Source: Methylobacter sp. (GTDB lineage: Bacteria; Pseudomonadota; Gammaproteobacteria; Methylococcales; Methylomonadaceae). Taken from it: a stretch of DNA of 64,000 nucleotides. Of the stretch, positions 26,939 through 36,318 are shown one piece after another (position 1 is the first letter of the stretch; each line of letters starts with the position of its first letter). The translations under genes and the position numbers were made by a program. The stretch spans positions 1 through 64,000 of the forward strand of contig JAURYJ010000021.1 of NCBI GenBank assembly GCA_030653985.1, given 5' to 3'. The notes under the pieces are model-generated. The model was not told the DNA's origin, did no database searches, and worked only from the letters and a program-made list of their open reading frames with translations.

Positions 26939-28306
26939 ATGGCCGTAGACGTCAATTCTGAAGATGGACTGATTATTCGCAAGCTAATTCCGCTCGCAAC
27001 GCTACCGGGCGTTCAGTTTACTGCGTTATGCGCTGAAATGACTATCGAAGAAGTTCAGAACGGTTTTTTGTTTAAAAAAGGCGATACAGCCCCCCATTTT
27101 GTTTATCTGCTAAGTGGCGAGGTTACGCTTCAGGCAGCCGGGTTGGTTGTCGAGGTGATTGCCGCGAGTAGCGATTCTGCAAAGTTTGCATTGGCACACC
27201 AGATCCCAAAAAAAATTGATGCAGTCGCGAACGGAAAAGTACGTTTCTTACGCCTGCACACTGATATTATTAATAATCCCCTTCCTATTGCTTACCAAGA
27301 GAACCACAGTTACATGGTCATTGACGAGACTAAAGATGATCCAGATGATTGGATGACAGCATTATTGAGATCGCCTATTTTCCAACGCCTCCCCCCCGCC
27401 AATTTACAAAAAATATTAATGAGTTTGGAGGCCATTCATTATAAAAAGGGCGAGCACATACTTGAGCAAGGCGGCACAGGAGATTATTATTACCTGATTA
27501 AAAATGGACGATGCCTGTTAACGCGTAAACCCTCACCTAATGCCAAAGAGATTACATTAGCTCAGCTGGCAAACGGCGACACTTTTGGCGAAGACTCATT
27601 GCTTTCCGGCGCGCCCAGAAACGTAACGATTACCGCAGCGACCGATATTACTTTGTTACGCTTGGACAAAAAACAATTTGTATCGTTAATAAAAGAGCCC
27701 TGTTTAAAGTTTATTGATTATGCGGAAATGCAGGCGGCGATAATAAAAGGCGCTGTTTTGTTGGATGTCCGCTCGCAGGATGAATATGACGCTCAACATC
27801 TTGACGGCAGCATCAATGCGCCTTTTTTCTCCTTAAGAATACAGCTTAAAACCTTAAGCCATGAAAAGCTTGTCGTTGTTGTTTGTCGAGATGGCAAGAT
27901 TAGCGAGGCGGCCGCATTTTTACTGCTCAGGCATAAGATCGAAGCCATGATTTTGAGAGGCGGGATGGAAAGTCTTGCGCCTAAACCGGAAAATGAAGCA
28001 CCTATTTCTGCTGATGCTGACCCGGAAAACGCTGATCAACAAAGCGATCAAAAACAAGCCGTCGATAATTCGGCAACGGCGTCTTCATCAATACAGTCGT
28101 CAGCAAACGCCTCTGTTAGTATCCTCGAAGATCAAGTCAACACGCTTAAAGTGGAAAATGAAGCACTAAAAAACACCAACCAACAGCTTAATGATAAGTG
28201 TATGAAGCTGGAATTTGACCGGCAAAATGCTGAAAAGCAATGTCGAGTACTGCACAAGCAAGTGGAGAAGTTAACCCAGGTGCTGGATAAACTAAAGCAA
28301 GTATGA
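26939..28306 (+). CDS. Cyclic-nucleotide-binding-like / rhodanese / coiled-coil protein
   Basis: A 455-residue cytoplasmic protein of mixed domains. Residues about 10-125 look like a weak cNMP-type barrel. Residues 140-255 are a clear cyclic nucleotide-binding fold (HILEQGGTGDYYYLIKNGRC, GDTFGEDSLLSGAPRNVTITA). Residues 265-345 are a rhodanese domain (LLDVRSQDEYDAQHLDGSINAP) with the active cysteine in VVVCRDGKIS. A Ser/Ala-rich linker and a coiled coil (about 390-455, SILEDQVNTLKVENEALKN) finish it. No DNA-binding helix-turn-helix is visible. It may sense a nucleotide or redox/sulfur signal; partner unknown. It is divergent from the protease gene. Confidence 0.8.
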   Translation: MAVDVNSEDGLIIRKLIPLATLPGVQFTALCAEMTIEEVQNGFLFKKGDTAPHFVYLLSGEVTLQAAGLVVEVIAASSDSAKFALAHQIPKKIDAVANGKVRFLRLHTDIINNPLPIAYQENHSYMVIDETKDDPDDWMTALLRSPIFQRLPPANLQKILMSLEAIHYKKGEHILEQGGTGDYYYLIKNGRCLLTRKPSPNAKEITLAQLANGDTFGEDSLLSGAPRNVTITAATDITLLRLDKKQFVSLIKEPCLKFIDYAEMQAAIIKGAVLLDVRSQDEYDAQHLDGSINAPFFSLRIQLKTLSHEKLVVVVCRDGKISEAAAFLLLRHKIEAMILRGGMESLAPKPENEAPISADADPENADQQSDQKQAVDNSATASSSIQSSANASVSILEDQVNTLKVENEALKNTNQQLNDKCMKLEFDRQNAEKQCRVLHKQVEKLTQVLDKLKQV

Positions 28307-28351
28307 GGTCGGACAGGTGAGCTTTGTCCACAGGGAAAAATGCGGTAACCT

Positions 28352-28382
28352 AACCCGACAGTCAAAATTACTGACGTCGGGC
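28352..28382. terminator. Hairpin between convergent genes
   Basis: CCCGACAGTCA and TGACGTCGGG form a near-perfect stem around AAAATTAC between the cNMP/rhodanese gene and rpmG, which converge here. No strong T run follows, so termination is only a guess; it could also be a decayed repeat. Confidence 0.35.
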
Positions 28383-28444
28383 CATGCTACGCGTGGCTTG
28401 TGCTCGTGGAGTACAAGCCGGAAAAGAGCGTTTAAATCAATTGA

Positions 28445-28600
28445 TTATTTGATTTTAGCTTCTTTATAAATAACGTATTTACGAACCACAGGATCAAATT
28501 TTTTGATCTCCATTTTTTCGGGCATAGTCCGTTTGTTTTTTGTCGTGGTATAAAAGTGCCCGGTGCCTTCGGTCGAAACCAATTTAATTTTATCGCGCAT
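28445..28600 (-). CDS. rpmG: 50S ribosomal protein L33
   Basis: A 51-residue gene starting [20 protein letters not shown] and ending [13 protein letters not shown], the standard L33 pattern of the type without a zinc-binding CxxC pair (no cysteine is present). TAGAAAAA-type sequence and AGAGGATAG lie just upstream of the ATG at 28600. It lies 12 bp downstream of rpmB in the usual rpmB-rpmG order. Confidence 0.95.
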   Translation of the reverse strand: MRDKIKLVSTEGTGHFYTTTKNKRTMPEKMEIKKFDPVVRKYVIYKEAKIK

Positions 28601-28612
28601 TTTTCTATCCTC

Positions 28613-28849
28613 TTAAGCGTTATAGCCGGATTTACGCAAGTCGGCAAGAACGGCATCAATGCCATTTTTGTCAATGATACGCATACCTTTGGTGGAAATT
28701 CTGAGGCGAACCCAGCGGTTTTCGCTCTCTACCCAGAATCTGTGATGTTGCAGATTCGGACAAAAGCGTCTTTTAGTTCTGTTGTTAGCGTGTGAAACGT
28801 TGTTACCTGTAACCGGGCGTTTTCCTGTTACTTGACATACTTTGGACAT
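28613..28849 (-). CDS. rpmB: 50S ribosomal protein L28
   Basis: A 78-residue basic protein with the L28 signature [29 protein letters not shown] and a C-terminal [16 protein letters not shown] tail. It forms the bicistronic unit rpmB-rpmG, as in E. coli. The upstream 180 bp contains an AAGGCGAAGG repeat and probably the promoter. Confidence 0.96.
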   Translation of the reverse strand: MSKVCQVTGKRPVTGNNVSHANNRTKRRFCPNLQHHRFWVESENRWVRLRISTKGMRIIDKNGIDAVLADLRKSGYNA

Positions 28850-28947
28850 GATTAACCCCTAATGCGTGCCTAAATTCAAAAGTTAGCCGGTCTTTATACC
28901 AAAAATTCTTTTCAAGGTAAATAAGAATCTATAAAATGAATAAGATA

Positions 28948-29012
28948 AACGGCGCAAGGCGAAGGGCAAAAGACGCCTTATTTTTTAGCCTTTAGCCTTA
29001 CGCCTCAATCAA
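28948..29012. repeat. GGCGCAAGGCGAAGGGCAAAAGACGCC-type inverted repeat
   Basis: GGCGCAAGGCGAAGGGCAAA at the left is mirrored imperfectly by TTTAGCCTTTAGCCTTACGCC at the right around ACGCCTTATTTTT. It lies directly upstream of gshB and belongs to the same purine-rich family seen in other gaps. It could fold in RNA and affect gshB or rpmB expression. Confidence 0.5.
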
Positions 29013-29028
29013 TTACCAGGAAAAAATA

Positions 29029-30018
29029 ATGCCCATTAAACTCGGCATGGTCATGGACTCCATAGACCATATCAACATAAAAAAAGACACCAGTTTTGCA
29101 ATGTTACTTGAAGCGCAGGCTCGAGGCTGGGAGCTGCATTATATGGAGCTCAACGATTTGTTCCTGAGAAACGGCAGAGCTTATGCCAGAACACGAACGC
29201 TTAAAGTTCAGCGGGATGAAAAAAGCTGGCACGAGTTTACGGCCGAGCAGGATATTCCTCTGGATCAGCTTGACGTGATTATGATGCGCAAGGACCCGCC
29301 TTTTGACCAGGAATACATTTATGCCACCTATTTACTGGAACGCGCGGAAAGTATGGGGGTTTATGTGGTTAACAAGCCGCAGTCGTTGCGGGATGCCAAT
29401 GAAAAGCTGTTTACCGCCTGGTTTCCGCAGTGTTGCGCAGAAACTTTAGTCGCTAGAGAGCCCGCCAGAATCAGGCATTTTTTGCTAGAGCAAGGCGAAA
29501 TTATTTTAAAACCGCTGGATGGTATGGGCGGTACTTCTATTTTCCATTTGCGCCAAAACGACCCCAATCTTAGTGTGATTCTGGAAACCATGACCCAGTA
29601 CAACAGTCGCTATGTGATGGCGCAAAAGTATCTGCCGCAAATTGTAGACGGCGATAAACGCATATTGCTGGTTAATGGCGAGGTCATACCCTACTCTCTG
29701 GCGCGCATCCCTGCACAAGGCGAAACTCGCGGCAATTTGGCAGCGGGCGGGCGGGCCGAAGGCCGGGAACTCACCGAGCGAGATCGCTGGATTGCGGGTC
29801 AGGTCGGACCTACCTTACGGGAAAAAGGCCTGATTTTTGTCGGCATTGATGTGATTGGCGATACGCTGACCGAAATTAATGTGACCAGTCCTACATGCGT
29901 TCAGGAACTGGATCGCCAGTTTGGCTTGAATATTTGCGGTCAACTCATGGACCATATTGAAACCGTCCTGCTGCCGCACCTGCTCCCGGCAGGTTTGCGG
30001 CATACACACCATCCATGA
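29029..30018 (+). CDS. gshB: Glutathione synthetase
   Basis: An ATP-grasp enzyme that joins glycine to gamma-glutamylcysteine. The 329 residues show the N-terminal KLGMVMDSIDHINIKKDTSFAML, MMRKDPPFDQEYIYATYLLE, ILKPLDGMGGTSIF (ATP-binding loop) and GLIFVGIDVIGDTLTEINVTSPT. The natural protein should end near LMDHIETVLLP; the last dozen residues (HLLPAGLRHTHHP) come from the dispersed family C repeat at 29978-30016. Its stop codon overlaps the first possible ATG of the TonB-like gene. gshB-tonB-yqgE-ruvX-pyrR-pyrB-pyrX keeps the gene order known in Pseudomonas. Confidence 0.95.
   Translation: MPIKLGMVMDSIDHINIKKDTSFAMLLEAQARGWELHYMELNDLFLRNGRAYARTRTLKVQRDEKSWHEFTAEQDIPLDQLDVIMMRKDPPFDQEYIYATYLLERAESMGVYVVNKPQSLRDANEKLFTAWFPQCCAETLVAREPARIRHFLLEQGEIILKPLDGMGGTSIFHLRQNDPNLSVILETMTQYNSRYVMAQKYLPQIVDGDKRILLVNGEVIPYSLARIPAQGETRGNLAAGGRAEGRELTERDRWIAGQVGPTLREKGLIFVGIDVIGDTLTEINVTSPTCVQELDRQFGLNICGQLMDHIETVLLPHLLPAGLRHTHHP
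29978..30016 (+). repeat. Family C intragenic repeat, copy 1 (GshB tail)
   Basis: ACCTGCTCCCGGCAGGTTTG followed by CGGCATACACACCATCC. It makes the GshB C-terminal tail and occupies the place where a ribosome binding site for the next gene would be expected. The first part can form a small CCTGC/GCAGG hairpin. Confidence 0.85.
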
Positions 30019-30023
30019 TGATA

Positions 30024-30956
30024 ATGAGCACACATCAGCCAATATTTGATCCACCTGCAGAGCTGTCTACCAATGATTCATTATTGATTGCCTTATTTGT
30101 AGCGGCTGTCATTCATATTGTTATTGGACTGGGCATTCATTTCACCGTGCCGCAACCGGCGCAAGTCAGTCGTACTATCGATATTACCCTAGTCAATATA
30201 CCGACACCAAAAGCGCCTGAAAAGGCGACGTTTTTAGCGCCAGAAAATCAGCTGGGCGCGGGTGAACAAAGTAAGAAGCCGGAACAGCCGCCGCCACAAC
30301 AACGGCCCAGCCAGGGCAAAAACCCGCCCAAACAGCTAAAAAAGAGCGTAGCGAAACACAGCGAGCCTAAAGCAGCGCAACAACTGATCACCCAAAAAAA
30401 GGCAGAAAAGAAAATCGTTACTGCAAGCAAGCTGGATACAAAGCACCCGGCTGACGCCGTACCTGCTCCCGGCAGGTCTGCGGCATACACACCATCCGTG
30501 GCGATAAAGCACCCGCAATTGTCGCCTGAGTTGCTACAGCAACAAATTGCGCAATTGGGTACCGAAATCAGGCTAAACCAGCAAAGTGCCGAGCAAACTA
30601 AGATAAAATTTGTCAACTCGGTGAGCACCCATAAATACGTCGCCGCCCAATACATGAAAGATTGGGAATCTAAGGTGGAACGTACCGGCAATCTTAATTA
30701 CCCGGAAGTGGCCATCAAGAAAAACTTTTCCGGCATCTTAACTATAGATGTCGGCATTAAAGCCGACGGCAGTATTTACAGCATACGTATCAACCAGTCG
30801 TCGGGAAATCCGGCATTGGATGACGCAGCGAAAAGAATTGTTCGGATGAGCGCGCCATTTCCACCGTTACCTGCTGACTTACTGAAAGAGCTCGATGTTT
30901 TGGTCATTACCCGGGTCTGGAAATTTTCTGATGAATCAGGCTTGACCTCACGATAA
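30024..30956 (+). CDS. TonB-like energy transducer protein
   Basis: A 310-residue inner-membrane protein with a single N-terminal helix (LLIALFVAAVIHIVIGLGIHF) carrying the His of TonB transmembrane segments. A long Pro/Lys/Gln-rich periplasmic linker follows, and then a TonB C-terminal domain (ILTIDVGIKADGSIYSIRINQSSGNPALDDAAKRIVRMSAPFPPLP). In Pseudomonas the gene at this locus is tonB3. A family C repeat at 30461-30506 encodes VPAPGRSAAYTPSVAI inside the linker. ATGs at 30015, 30018 and 30024 are possible; none has a visible ribosome binding site, so translation probably depends on coupling to gshB. Confidence 0.85.
   Translation: MSTHQPIFDPPAELSTNDSLLIALFVAAVIHIVIGLGIHFTVPQPAQVSRTIDITLVNIPTPKAPEKATFLAPENQLGAGEQSKKPEQPPPQQRPSQGKNPPKQLKKSVAKHSEPKAAQQLITQKKAEKKIVTASKLDTKHPADAVPAPGRSAAYTPSVAIKHPQLSPELLQQQIAQLGTEIRLNQQSAEQTKIKFVNSVSTHKYVAAQYMKDWESKVERTGNLNYPEVAIKKNFSGILTIDVGIKADGSIYSIRINQSSGNPALDDAAKRIVRMSAPFPPLPADLLKELDVLVITRVWKFSDESGLTSR
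30461..30506 (+). repeat. Family C intragenic repeat, copy 2 (inside the TonB-like gene)
   Basis: ACCTGCTCCCGGCAGGTCTG followed by CGGCATACACACCATCCGTGG. It reads VPAPGRSAAYTPSVAIK in frame in the flexible linker, a site where extra residues should be tolerated. Confidence 0.88.
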
Positions 30957-30996
30957 ACAGTTGCTTAAGTCACTATAAACTTTGATACTAGGATCC

Positions 30997-31560
30997 ATGA
31001 ATAACGCTACTTACTTAACCAACCAGTTTATTATCGCCATGCCCAATCTGGCGGATCCCAATTTTTCTCATACAGTTACCTATTTGTGTCAACATAATGA
31101 AGATGGTGCATTAGGTATCGTCATTAATCGGTCGACGGACATGAAGCTGGGCGAAATTTTTAAACAGATGGGTATAGACGTCACCTCGCCCGCTGCCGCC
31201 GAAATGCCGATTTTTGCAGGTGGCCCGGTGCAGCAGGAACAAGGCTTCGTGATACATACTTCCGGTGGAGATTGGCATGCAACCATAGCCGTTTCAGAGA
31301 CCATTTCCCTGACAACTTCACGTGATGTACTTGAAGCCATTGCCACAGGCGTAGGCCCAGAACAGTATCTGGTCGCGTTAGGCTATGCCGGTTGGGGCGC
31401 AGGGCAATTGGAAAAAGAGATCCTGGATAACGCCTGGCTTAATACGCCTTGCGGTAAACAAGTTATATTTGATACGCCTGTTAACTTGCGCTGGAGTGCG
31501 GCAGCCGACCAGATCGGTATTGATATTAATCAATTGACCACCCCGGCAGGACATGGCTAA
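30997..31560 (+). CDS. YqgE/AlgH family protein
   Basis: A 187-residue member of the YqgE/AlgH (DUF179) family. Marks: YLTNQFIIAMPNLADPNFSHTVTYLCQHNEDGALGIVINR, IFAGGPVQQEQGFVIHT and LGYAGWGAGQLEKEI. The molecular role is unknown; AlgH of Pseudomonas was linked to alginate regulation. The ATG at 30997 (MNNATYLTN) fits the family better than the upstream TTG at 30982. It is followed by ruvX after a spacer that contains a family C repeat. Confidence 0.92.
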   Translation: MNNATYLTNQFIIAMPNLADPNFSHTVTYLCQHNEDGALGIVINRSTDMKLGEIFKQMGIDVTSPAAAEMPIFAGGPVQQEQGFVIHTSGGDWHATIAVSETISLTTSRDVLEAIATGVGPEQYLVALGYAGWGAGQLEKEILDNAWLNTPCGKQVIFDTPVNLRWSAAADQIGIDINQLTTPAGHG

Positions 31561-31627
31561 TTTTGGGTAACTGTATTGTCTGTGACCGTCAGCCTAATCT
31601 TTCTTTGAATACCAACTAGACGCCACA

Positions 31628-31675
31628 AACCTGCTCCCGCCAGGTTTGCGGCATACACACCATCCCTGGCGATAT
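31628..31675 (+). repeat. Family C repeat, copy 3 (intergenic, abuts ruvX)
   Basis: ACCTGCTCCCGCCAGGTTTG then CGGCATACACACCATCCCTGGCGAT. This is the only intergenic copy in the window. It ends 5 bp before the ruvX ATG and has displaced any ribosome binding site from the usual position. Confidence 0.88.
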
Positions 31676-31680
31676 AAATT

Positions 31681-32139
31681 ATGCAAGACCCCTTACTAGC
31701 CAAAGCCAACACCGATACCTATTTGGGTTTCGATTTTGGCACTAAAAAGATAGGCACAGCCGTTGGTCAAACGACCACAGTTAGCGCAAGTCCACTACAA
31801 ACCATACGCTCGATCAATCAAATCCCTAACTGGGAAATCATCGGCAAACTGATACAAGAATGGCGGCCAGCGGGTTTAGTGGTCGGCATATCAAAGCAGG
31901 CCGATGGCTCGGACAACCCGGTGACGCCGCGTATGTTAAAATTTTGTCGGCAGTTGGAAGGCCGTTATCAACTGCCGGTTTTTCAGCAGGATGAGACCTT
32001 GTCGACCTATGAGGCCAAACAACTACTGTTTGATGAAGTCAGCGTCAGTGCAAGCAAACTCTGGGAAGTGCAAGATCAACTCGCCGCCCAGCTTATTTTG
32101 CAAACCTGGTTAAATGACCGTACAAGAAAGGACTATTAA
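31681..32139 (+). CDS. ruvX: Putative pre-16S rRNA nuclease / Holliday junction resolvase-like protein
   Basis: A 152-residue YqgF/RuvX protein of the RNase H fold, needed for 16S rRNA 5'-end maturation in E. coli. Seen: LGFDFGTKKIGTAVGQ with the first catalytic Asp, LVVGISKQADGS, QQDETLSTYEAKQLL, and DQLAAQLILQTWL near the C-terminus. The ATG at 31681 lacks a visible Shine-Dalgarno because the repeat copy 3 sits directly before it. It is immediately adjacent to the pyrR GTG start. Confidence 0.93.
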   Translation: MQDPLLAKANTDTYLGFDFGTKKIGTAVGQTTTVSASPLQTIRSINQIPNWEIIGKLIQEWRPAGLVVGISKQADGSDNPVTPRMLKFCRQLEGRYQLPVFQQDETLSTYEAKQLLFDEVSVSASKLWEVQDQLAAQLILQTWLNDRTRKDY

Positions 32140-32646
32140 GTGTTAGCAATACCCGAATTATTAAATCACCTGGAAGCTGAACTAAAACGCATTATCGATG
32201 AACGACAGCTGGTTAATCCGCTGATGATAGGCATCCGTACCGGCGGCGTCTGGATTGCCGAGCACATGCACCGCCGCCTAGCTATCAGCGAACCTTTAGG
32301 CTTGCTGGATATCTCATTTTACCGGGACGATTTTTCGCAAATCGGCGTTAACCCCAATGTAAAGCCGAGCCAGTTGCCGACTCACATTGAAGGCCGCGAC
32401 CTTATCCTGATCGATGATGTTTTTTATACCGGCAGAACCATACGTGCCGCGATGAATGAAATTTTCGATTACGGCAGGCCGAACCAGATCGTGCTGGCAG
32501 TACTGATAGAGCGCGACGGCAGGCAAATCCCGTTAAATCCCGATTGTGTTGGTACCAGCATTACCTTAGATCCGGATCAACGGATTAAATTGACCGGGCC
32601 GGAACCCTTGGCCGTTCACCTGGAAACTATTGAAGCAGTGGCATAA
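32140..32646 (+). CDS. pyrR: PyrR: pyrimidine operon regulator / uracil phosphoribosyltransferase
   Basis: A 168-residue PRTase-fold protein. The PRPP loop LILIDDVFYTGRTIRAAMNEI, the N-terminal IGIRTGGVWIAEHMHRRL and RDGRQIPLNPDCVGTSI identify PyrR. In Bacillus it is an RNA-binding attenuator; in gammaproteobacteria its role is less clear. The start is a GTG directly abutting the ruvX stop codon. It is followed by pyrB after 3 bp. No PyrR-type attenuator hairpin was recognised upstream. Confidence 0.93.
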   Translation: MLAIPELLNHLEAELKRIIDERQLVNPLMIGIRTGGVWIAEHMHRRLAISEPLGLLDISFYRDDFSQIGVNPNVKPSQLPTHIEGRDLILIDDVFYTGRTIRAAMNEIFDYGRPNQIVLAVLIERDGRQIPLNPDCVGTSITLDPDQRIKLTGPEPLAVHLETIEAVA

Positions 32647-32649
32647 GCA

Positions 32650-33693
32650 ATGACTGATAATCTGCAATTAAATACGGAAGGCAAGCTCAAACATTTTTTG
32701 ACCATCGAAGGCCTGAGCAAGAGCTTATTAACCGAAATTCTCGATACTGCCGAGTCATTCGCCGGGATGTCCGAGCATCAGGTTAAAAAAGTTCCGCTGT
32801 TGCGCGGCAAAACCATCGTCAATCTGTTTTTTGAAAACAGTACCCGCACCCGAACAACCTTCGAATTGGCAGCGACGCGTCTGTCCGCCGACGTGATCAA
32901 TATGAATATCGCCACCTCGGCCACGTCAAAAGGCGAAAGCCTGCTCGACACCATCCGCAATCTGGAAGCCATGTTTGTCGATATGTTTGTGGTACGCCAT
33001 GCACTCAGCGGCGCGGCGCATTTTATCGCCCAGCAGACCGCGCCGCATATCAGCGTAATCAATGCCGGCGATGGGCAGCACGCGCACCCGACGCAGGCGA
33101 TGCTGGACATGTTTACCATACGCCAGCTCAAACCGGATTTTTCCAGCCTCAGAGTCGCCATTATCGGCGATATATTGCATTCTCGCGTGGCGCGTTCGGA
33201 GATCCAGGCCTTAAATACCCTGGGTGCCGCCGAAGTCAGAGTGATTGCGCCCAAAACCTTATTGCCTGCGCATGTGGAAAGTTTAGGCGTGAACGTTTCG
33301 CATAATTTAACCGAAGGGCTTAAAGATATTGATGTGGTGATGATGCTGCGCTTGCAGAAAGAACGCATGAGTTCGGCGCTACTGCCCAGCGAAAGCGAGT
33401 ATTTCAAGTGTTTCGGACTGACCGAAGAAAAACTCAAAATCGCCAAACCCGACGCTATCGTGATGCACCCAGGTCCTATCAACCGGGGCGTAGAGATTGA
33501 TTCCAAAGTCGCGGACGGCCCACAGTCGGTCATACTCAAACAAGTCAGTAACGGCATCGCGGTACGCATGGCCATCATGGCAATGGCGATGCAAACAGCC
33601 GCACCTGCTCCCGGCAGGTCTGGCGGCATGCACACCATCCCTGGCGATCGCCACGCCGATTCCATCCCTGGCGATAAATCAGGAGTTGCATGA
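32650..33693 (+). CDS. pyrB: Aspartate carbamoyltransferase catalytic chain with a repeat-derived tail
   Basis: Commits carbamoyl phosphate and aspartate to pyrimidines. The 347 residues contain [18 protein letters not shown] (carbamoyl-phosphate site), [60 protein letters not shown] and [12 protein letters not shown]. The normal sequence ends near AIMAMAMQ; the last ~29 residues (from [11 protein letters not shown] on) derive from the family C repeat at 33603-33682. PyrB of this class pairs with an inactive dihydroorotase, and pyrX overlaps pyrB by ATGA. Confidence 0.95.
   Translation: MTDNLQLNTEGKLKHFLTIEGLSKSLLTEILDTAESFAGMSEHQVKKVPLLRGKTIVNLFFENSTRTRTTFELAATRLSADVINMNIATSATSKGESLLDTIRNLEAMFVDMFVVRHALSGAAHFIAQQTAPHISVINAGDGQHAHPTQAMLDMFTIRQLKPDFSSLRVAIIGDILHSRVARSEIQALNTLGAAEVRVIAPKTLLPAHVESLGVNVSHNLTEGLKDIDVVMMLRLQKERMSSALLPSESEYFKCFGLTEEKLKIAKPDAIVMHPGPINRGVEIDSKVADGPQSVILKQVSNGIAVRMAIMAMAMQTAAPAPGRSGGMHTIPGDRHADSIPGDKSGVA
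33603..33682 (+). repeat. Family C intragenic repeat, copy 4 (PyrB tail)
   Basis: ACCTGCTCCCGGCAGGTCTG then GCGGCATGCACACCATCCC, ending TGGCGAT, and 20 bp later a partial repetition CCATCCCTGGCGATAAA. It encodes the C-terminal residues [18 protein letters not shown] and a second IPGDK. One extra base relative to copy 2 changes the frame in its second half, but no stop is met. Confidence 0.85.
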
Positions 33694-34967
33694 TGAAAAT
33701 TCACATAAATCACGGCAGGATCATCGATCCGGCCAACGACATCGACCGCATCGGTTCCGTGTATATCAAAGGCGGCAAGATTGTGTCGGTGACTGACGAA
33801 CCGGCCGGATTTAAACCGGATACGGTTATCAATGCCGAAAATCAAATCGTCTGCCCCGGCTTTATCGACTTAAGTACGCGTTTGCGGGATATGGGACACA
33901 GCCGCAAAGCGACCTTTAAAAGCGAAGTGCGTGCCGCTGCCGCTGCCGGTGTTACCACCCTGTGCCTGCAACCGGATACCGTCCCGGTCATTGATACCAC
34001 CGCCGTGGTCGAGCTGATCAAGGAGCTGGCGGAAAAAGCCGATTACCCGCAAATTTATGTCATTGCCGCCCTCACCCAGAAACTGGAAGGCACCGAACTC
34101 AGCTCGATGCTATCGCTGAAACAAGCTGGCTGCATAGCGGTCGGTAATGCCAATCGCCCGGTAAAAAATCTGTTGATCTTAAGACGAGCCATGGAATATG
34201 CGGCCAGTCATGATTTGTTATTGATGTTCCGGCCTAATGATTTTTGGTTGGGCAATAACGGTTGCGCCCATGAAGGCGTAATCGCCACCCGCTACGGTTT
34301 GCCCAGCATTCCGGAGGCCGCCGAAACCATCGCTCTGGCACAATGCCTGGAACTGGCCGAGCTGACCGGCTGCCGGGTACATTTTGGCCAGTTAAGCTGT
34401 AAACGATCCGTGATTAAAATACATCAGGCCAAAAAATACGGCTTAAAGGTCAGCGCCGATGTCGCGATTCATCAGCTGCATCTGACCGAAAACGACATGA
34501 AGCCTTTTGACAGTGCTTATCATGTATTGCCGCCATTGCGTACCGAAGAAGATAGGCAGTATTTAAGACGAGGGCTAGCCATCGGCACAATCAACAGCAT
34601 CTGTTCCGATCATCAGCCGCATGATCTGGATGCCAAGCTGGGTGCATTCCCCGAGACCGAACCGGGGATGTCATCCTTGGAAAACCTGTTGCCGTTAATG
34701 CTGAAATTGGTCACACGGCACGCGATAACCCTGAATCAGGGCATCGCCTGCTTAAGCGCCAATCCGGCGCGGGTGCTGCGCTTAAACAGCGGCGCATTAA
34801 CGCCTGGTTTCTCAGCCGATGTGTGTATTTTCGACCCGGAACTCGACTGGCAGATTAATGCGGAAAACTGGAAAAGCCAGGGCGTTAACACGCCGTTTTG
34901 GGGGCAAACCCTCAAAGGCCGGGTAACTCATACTTTGCAGGCAGGCAAAATCATTCACCGCTTGTAG
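33690..34967 (+). CDS. pyrX: Dihydroorotase-like protein, probably catalytically inactive PyrX (PyrC')
   Basis: A 425-residue amidohydrolase-fold protein. The first metal motif HxH of dihydroorotases (normally in PGLIDxHVHLR) is replaced: [15 protein letters not shown] has Ser and Arg in place of the two histidines. The SDHQPH segment and the general fold remain. This is the pattern of the non-catalytic PyrC' of Pseudomonas, which holds PyrB in a dodecamer. An active PyrC is therefore expected elsewhere in the genome. The stop TAG lies in the first bases of the family B repeat that follows. Start overlaps pyrB. Confidence 0.88.
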   Translation: MMKIHINHGRIIDPANDIDRIGSVYIKGGKIVSVTDEPAGFKPDTVINAENQIVCPGFIDLSTRLRDMGHSRKATFKSEVRAAAAAGVTTLCLQPDTVPVIDTTAVVELIKELAEKADYPQIYVIAALTQKLEGTELSSMLSLKQAGCIAVGNANRPVKNLLILRRAMEYAASHDLLLMFRPNDFWLGNNGCAHEGVIATRYGLPSIPEAAETIALAQCLELAELTGCRVHFGQLSCKRSVIKIHQAKKYGLKVSADVAIHQLHLTENDMKPFDSAYHVLPPLRTEEDRQYLRRGLAIGTINSICSDHQPHDLDAKLGAFPETEPGMSSLENLLPLMLKLVTRHAITLNQGIACLSANPARVLRLNSGALTPGFSADVCIFDPELDWQINAENWKSQGVNTPFWGQTLKGRVTHTLQAGKIIHRL

Positions 34968-35047
34968 GAGCGGGCCATGCCCGCGAAGAAGGAGCGACAA
35001 CTTTGCAATCCCTGCCCAAATGTCGCGGGCATGGCCCCGCTCCTACA
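34963..35047. repeat. GTAGGAGCGGGCCATGCCCGCGA inverted repeat, family B, copy 2
   Basis: TGTAGGAGCGGGCCATGCCC on the left and GGGCATGGCCCCGCTCCTACA on the right, 85 bp in all. Its first bases contain the TAG stop of pyrX. Copy 1 is at 21641-21723 with an unrelated centre, so the arms rather than the centre are the conserved part. Confidence 0.8.
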
Positions 35048-35149
35048 ATGTCATTGTGCTTAAATGACAAACGGGGTAACAATAACTTACAGCACACCCC
35101 TTTAAACATTTTCGTGCTTTTCGTGGCCAATACGTAACATCACCCATAA

Positions 35150-36061
<912 letters not shown>

Positions 36062-36101
36062 TTTTAAGAATTTTTTTCACCCCGAAGGACATCGGTGCTG
36101 T

Positions 36102-36182
36102 GCGTAGGATGCGCTGAACGCAGTGAAGCGCATCATTCATCACGGGAGCGATGCGCGTCGTACCTCAGCACATCCTATGGTC
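36102..36182. repeat. GTAGGATGCGCTGAACGCAGTGAAGCGCAT repeat
   Basis: Downstream of argB, GTAGGATGCGCTGAACGCAG continues into TGAAGCGCATC and is closed by GATGCGCG...CACATCCTATG, giving an imperfect long hairpin. I recognise this word as a dispersed repeat in several gammaproteobacterial genomes. No second copy in this window. The rest of the gap to 36318 holds nothing I can identify. Confidence 0.55.
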
Positions 36183-36318
36183 CTGAATGGGTGATAAGAT
36201 CGGTAGACTGGATTCGCCGTTAGGCAATCCACTACATTGCGACAGGCTGTCATCAGCGTTGTGCGTATTGGTGGCTTGCTACGAGAAACCACCTTACATG
36301 ACAGACAGCGTCACCCCA

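Noticed and set aside
32080..32140. PyrR-type RNA attenuator before pyrR
   Set aside because: pyrR abuts ruvX directly and no anti-terminator/terminator pair is visible.
32778..33845. A 355-codon frame antisense to pyrB
   Set aside because: pyrB is certain from its motifs; the antisense frame is a by-product of codon bias and has no family features.
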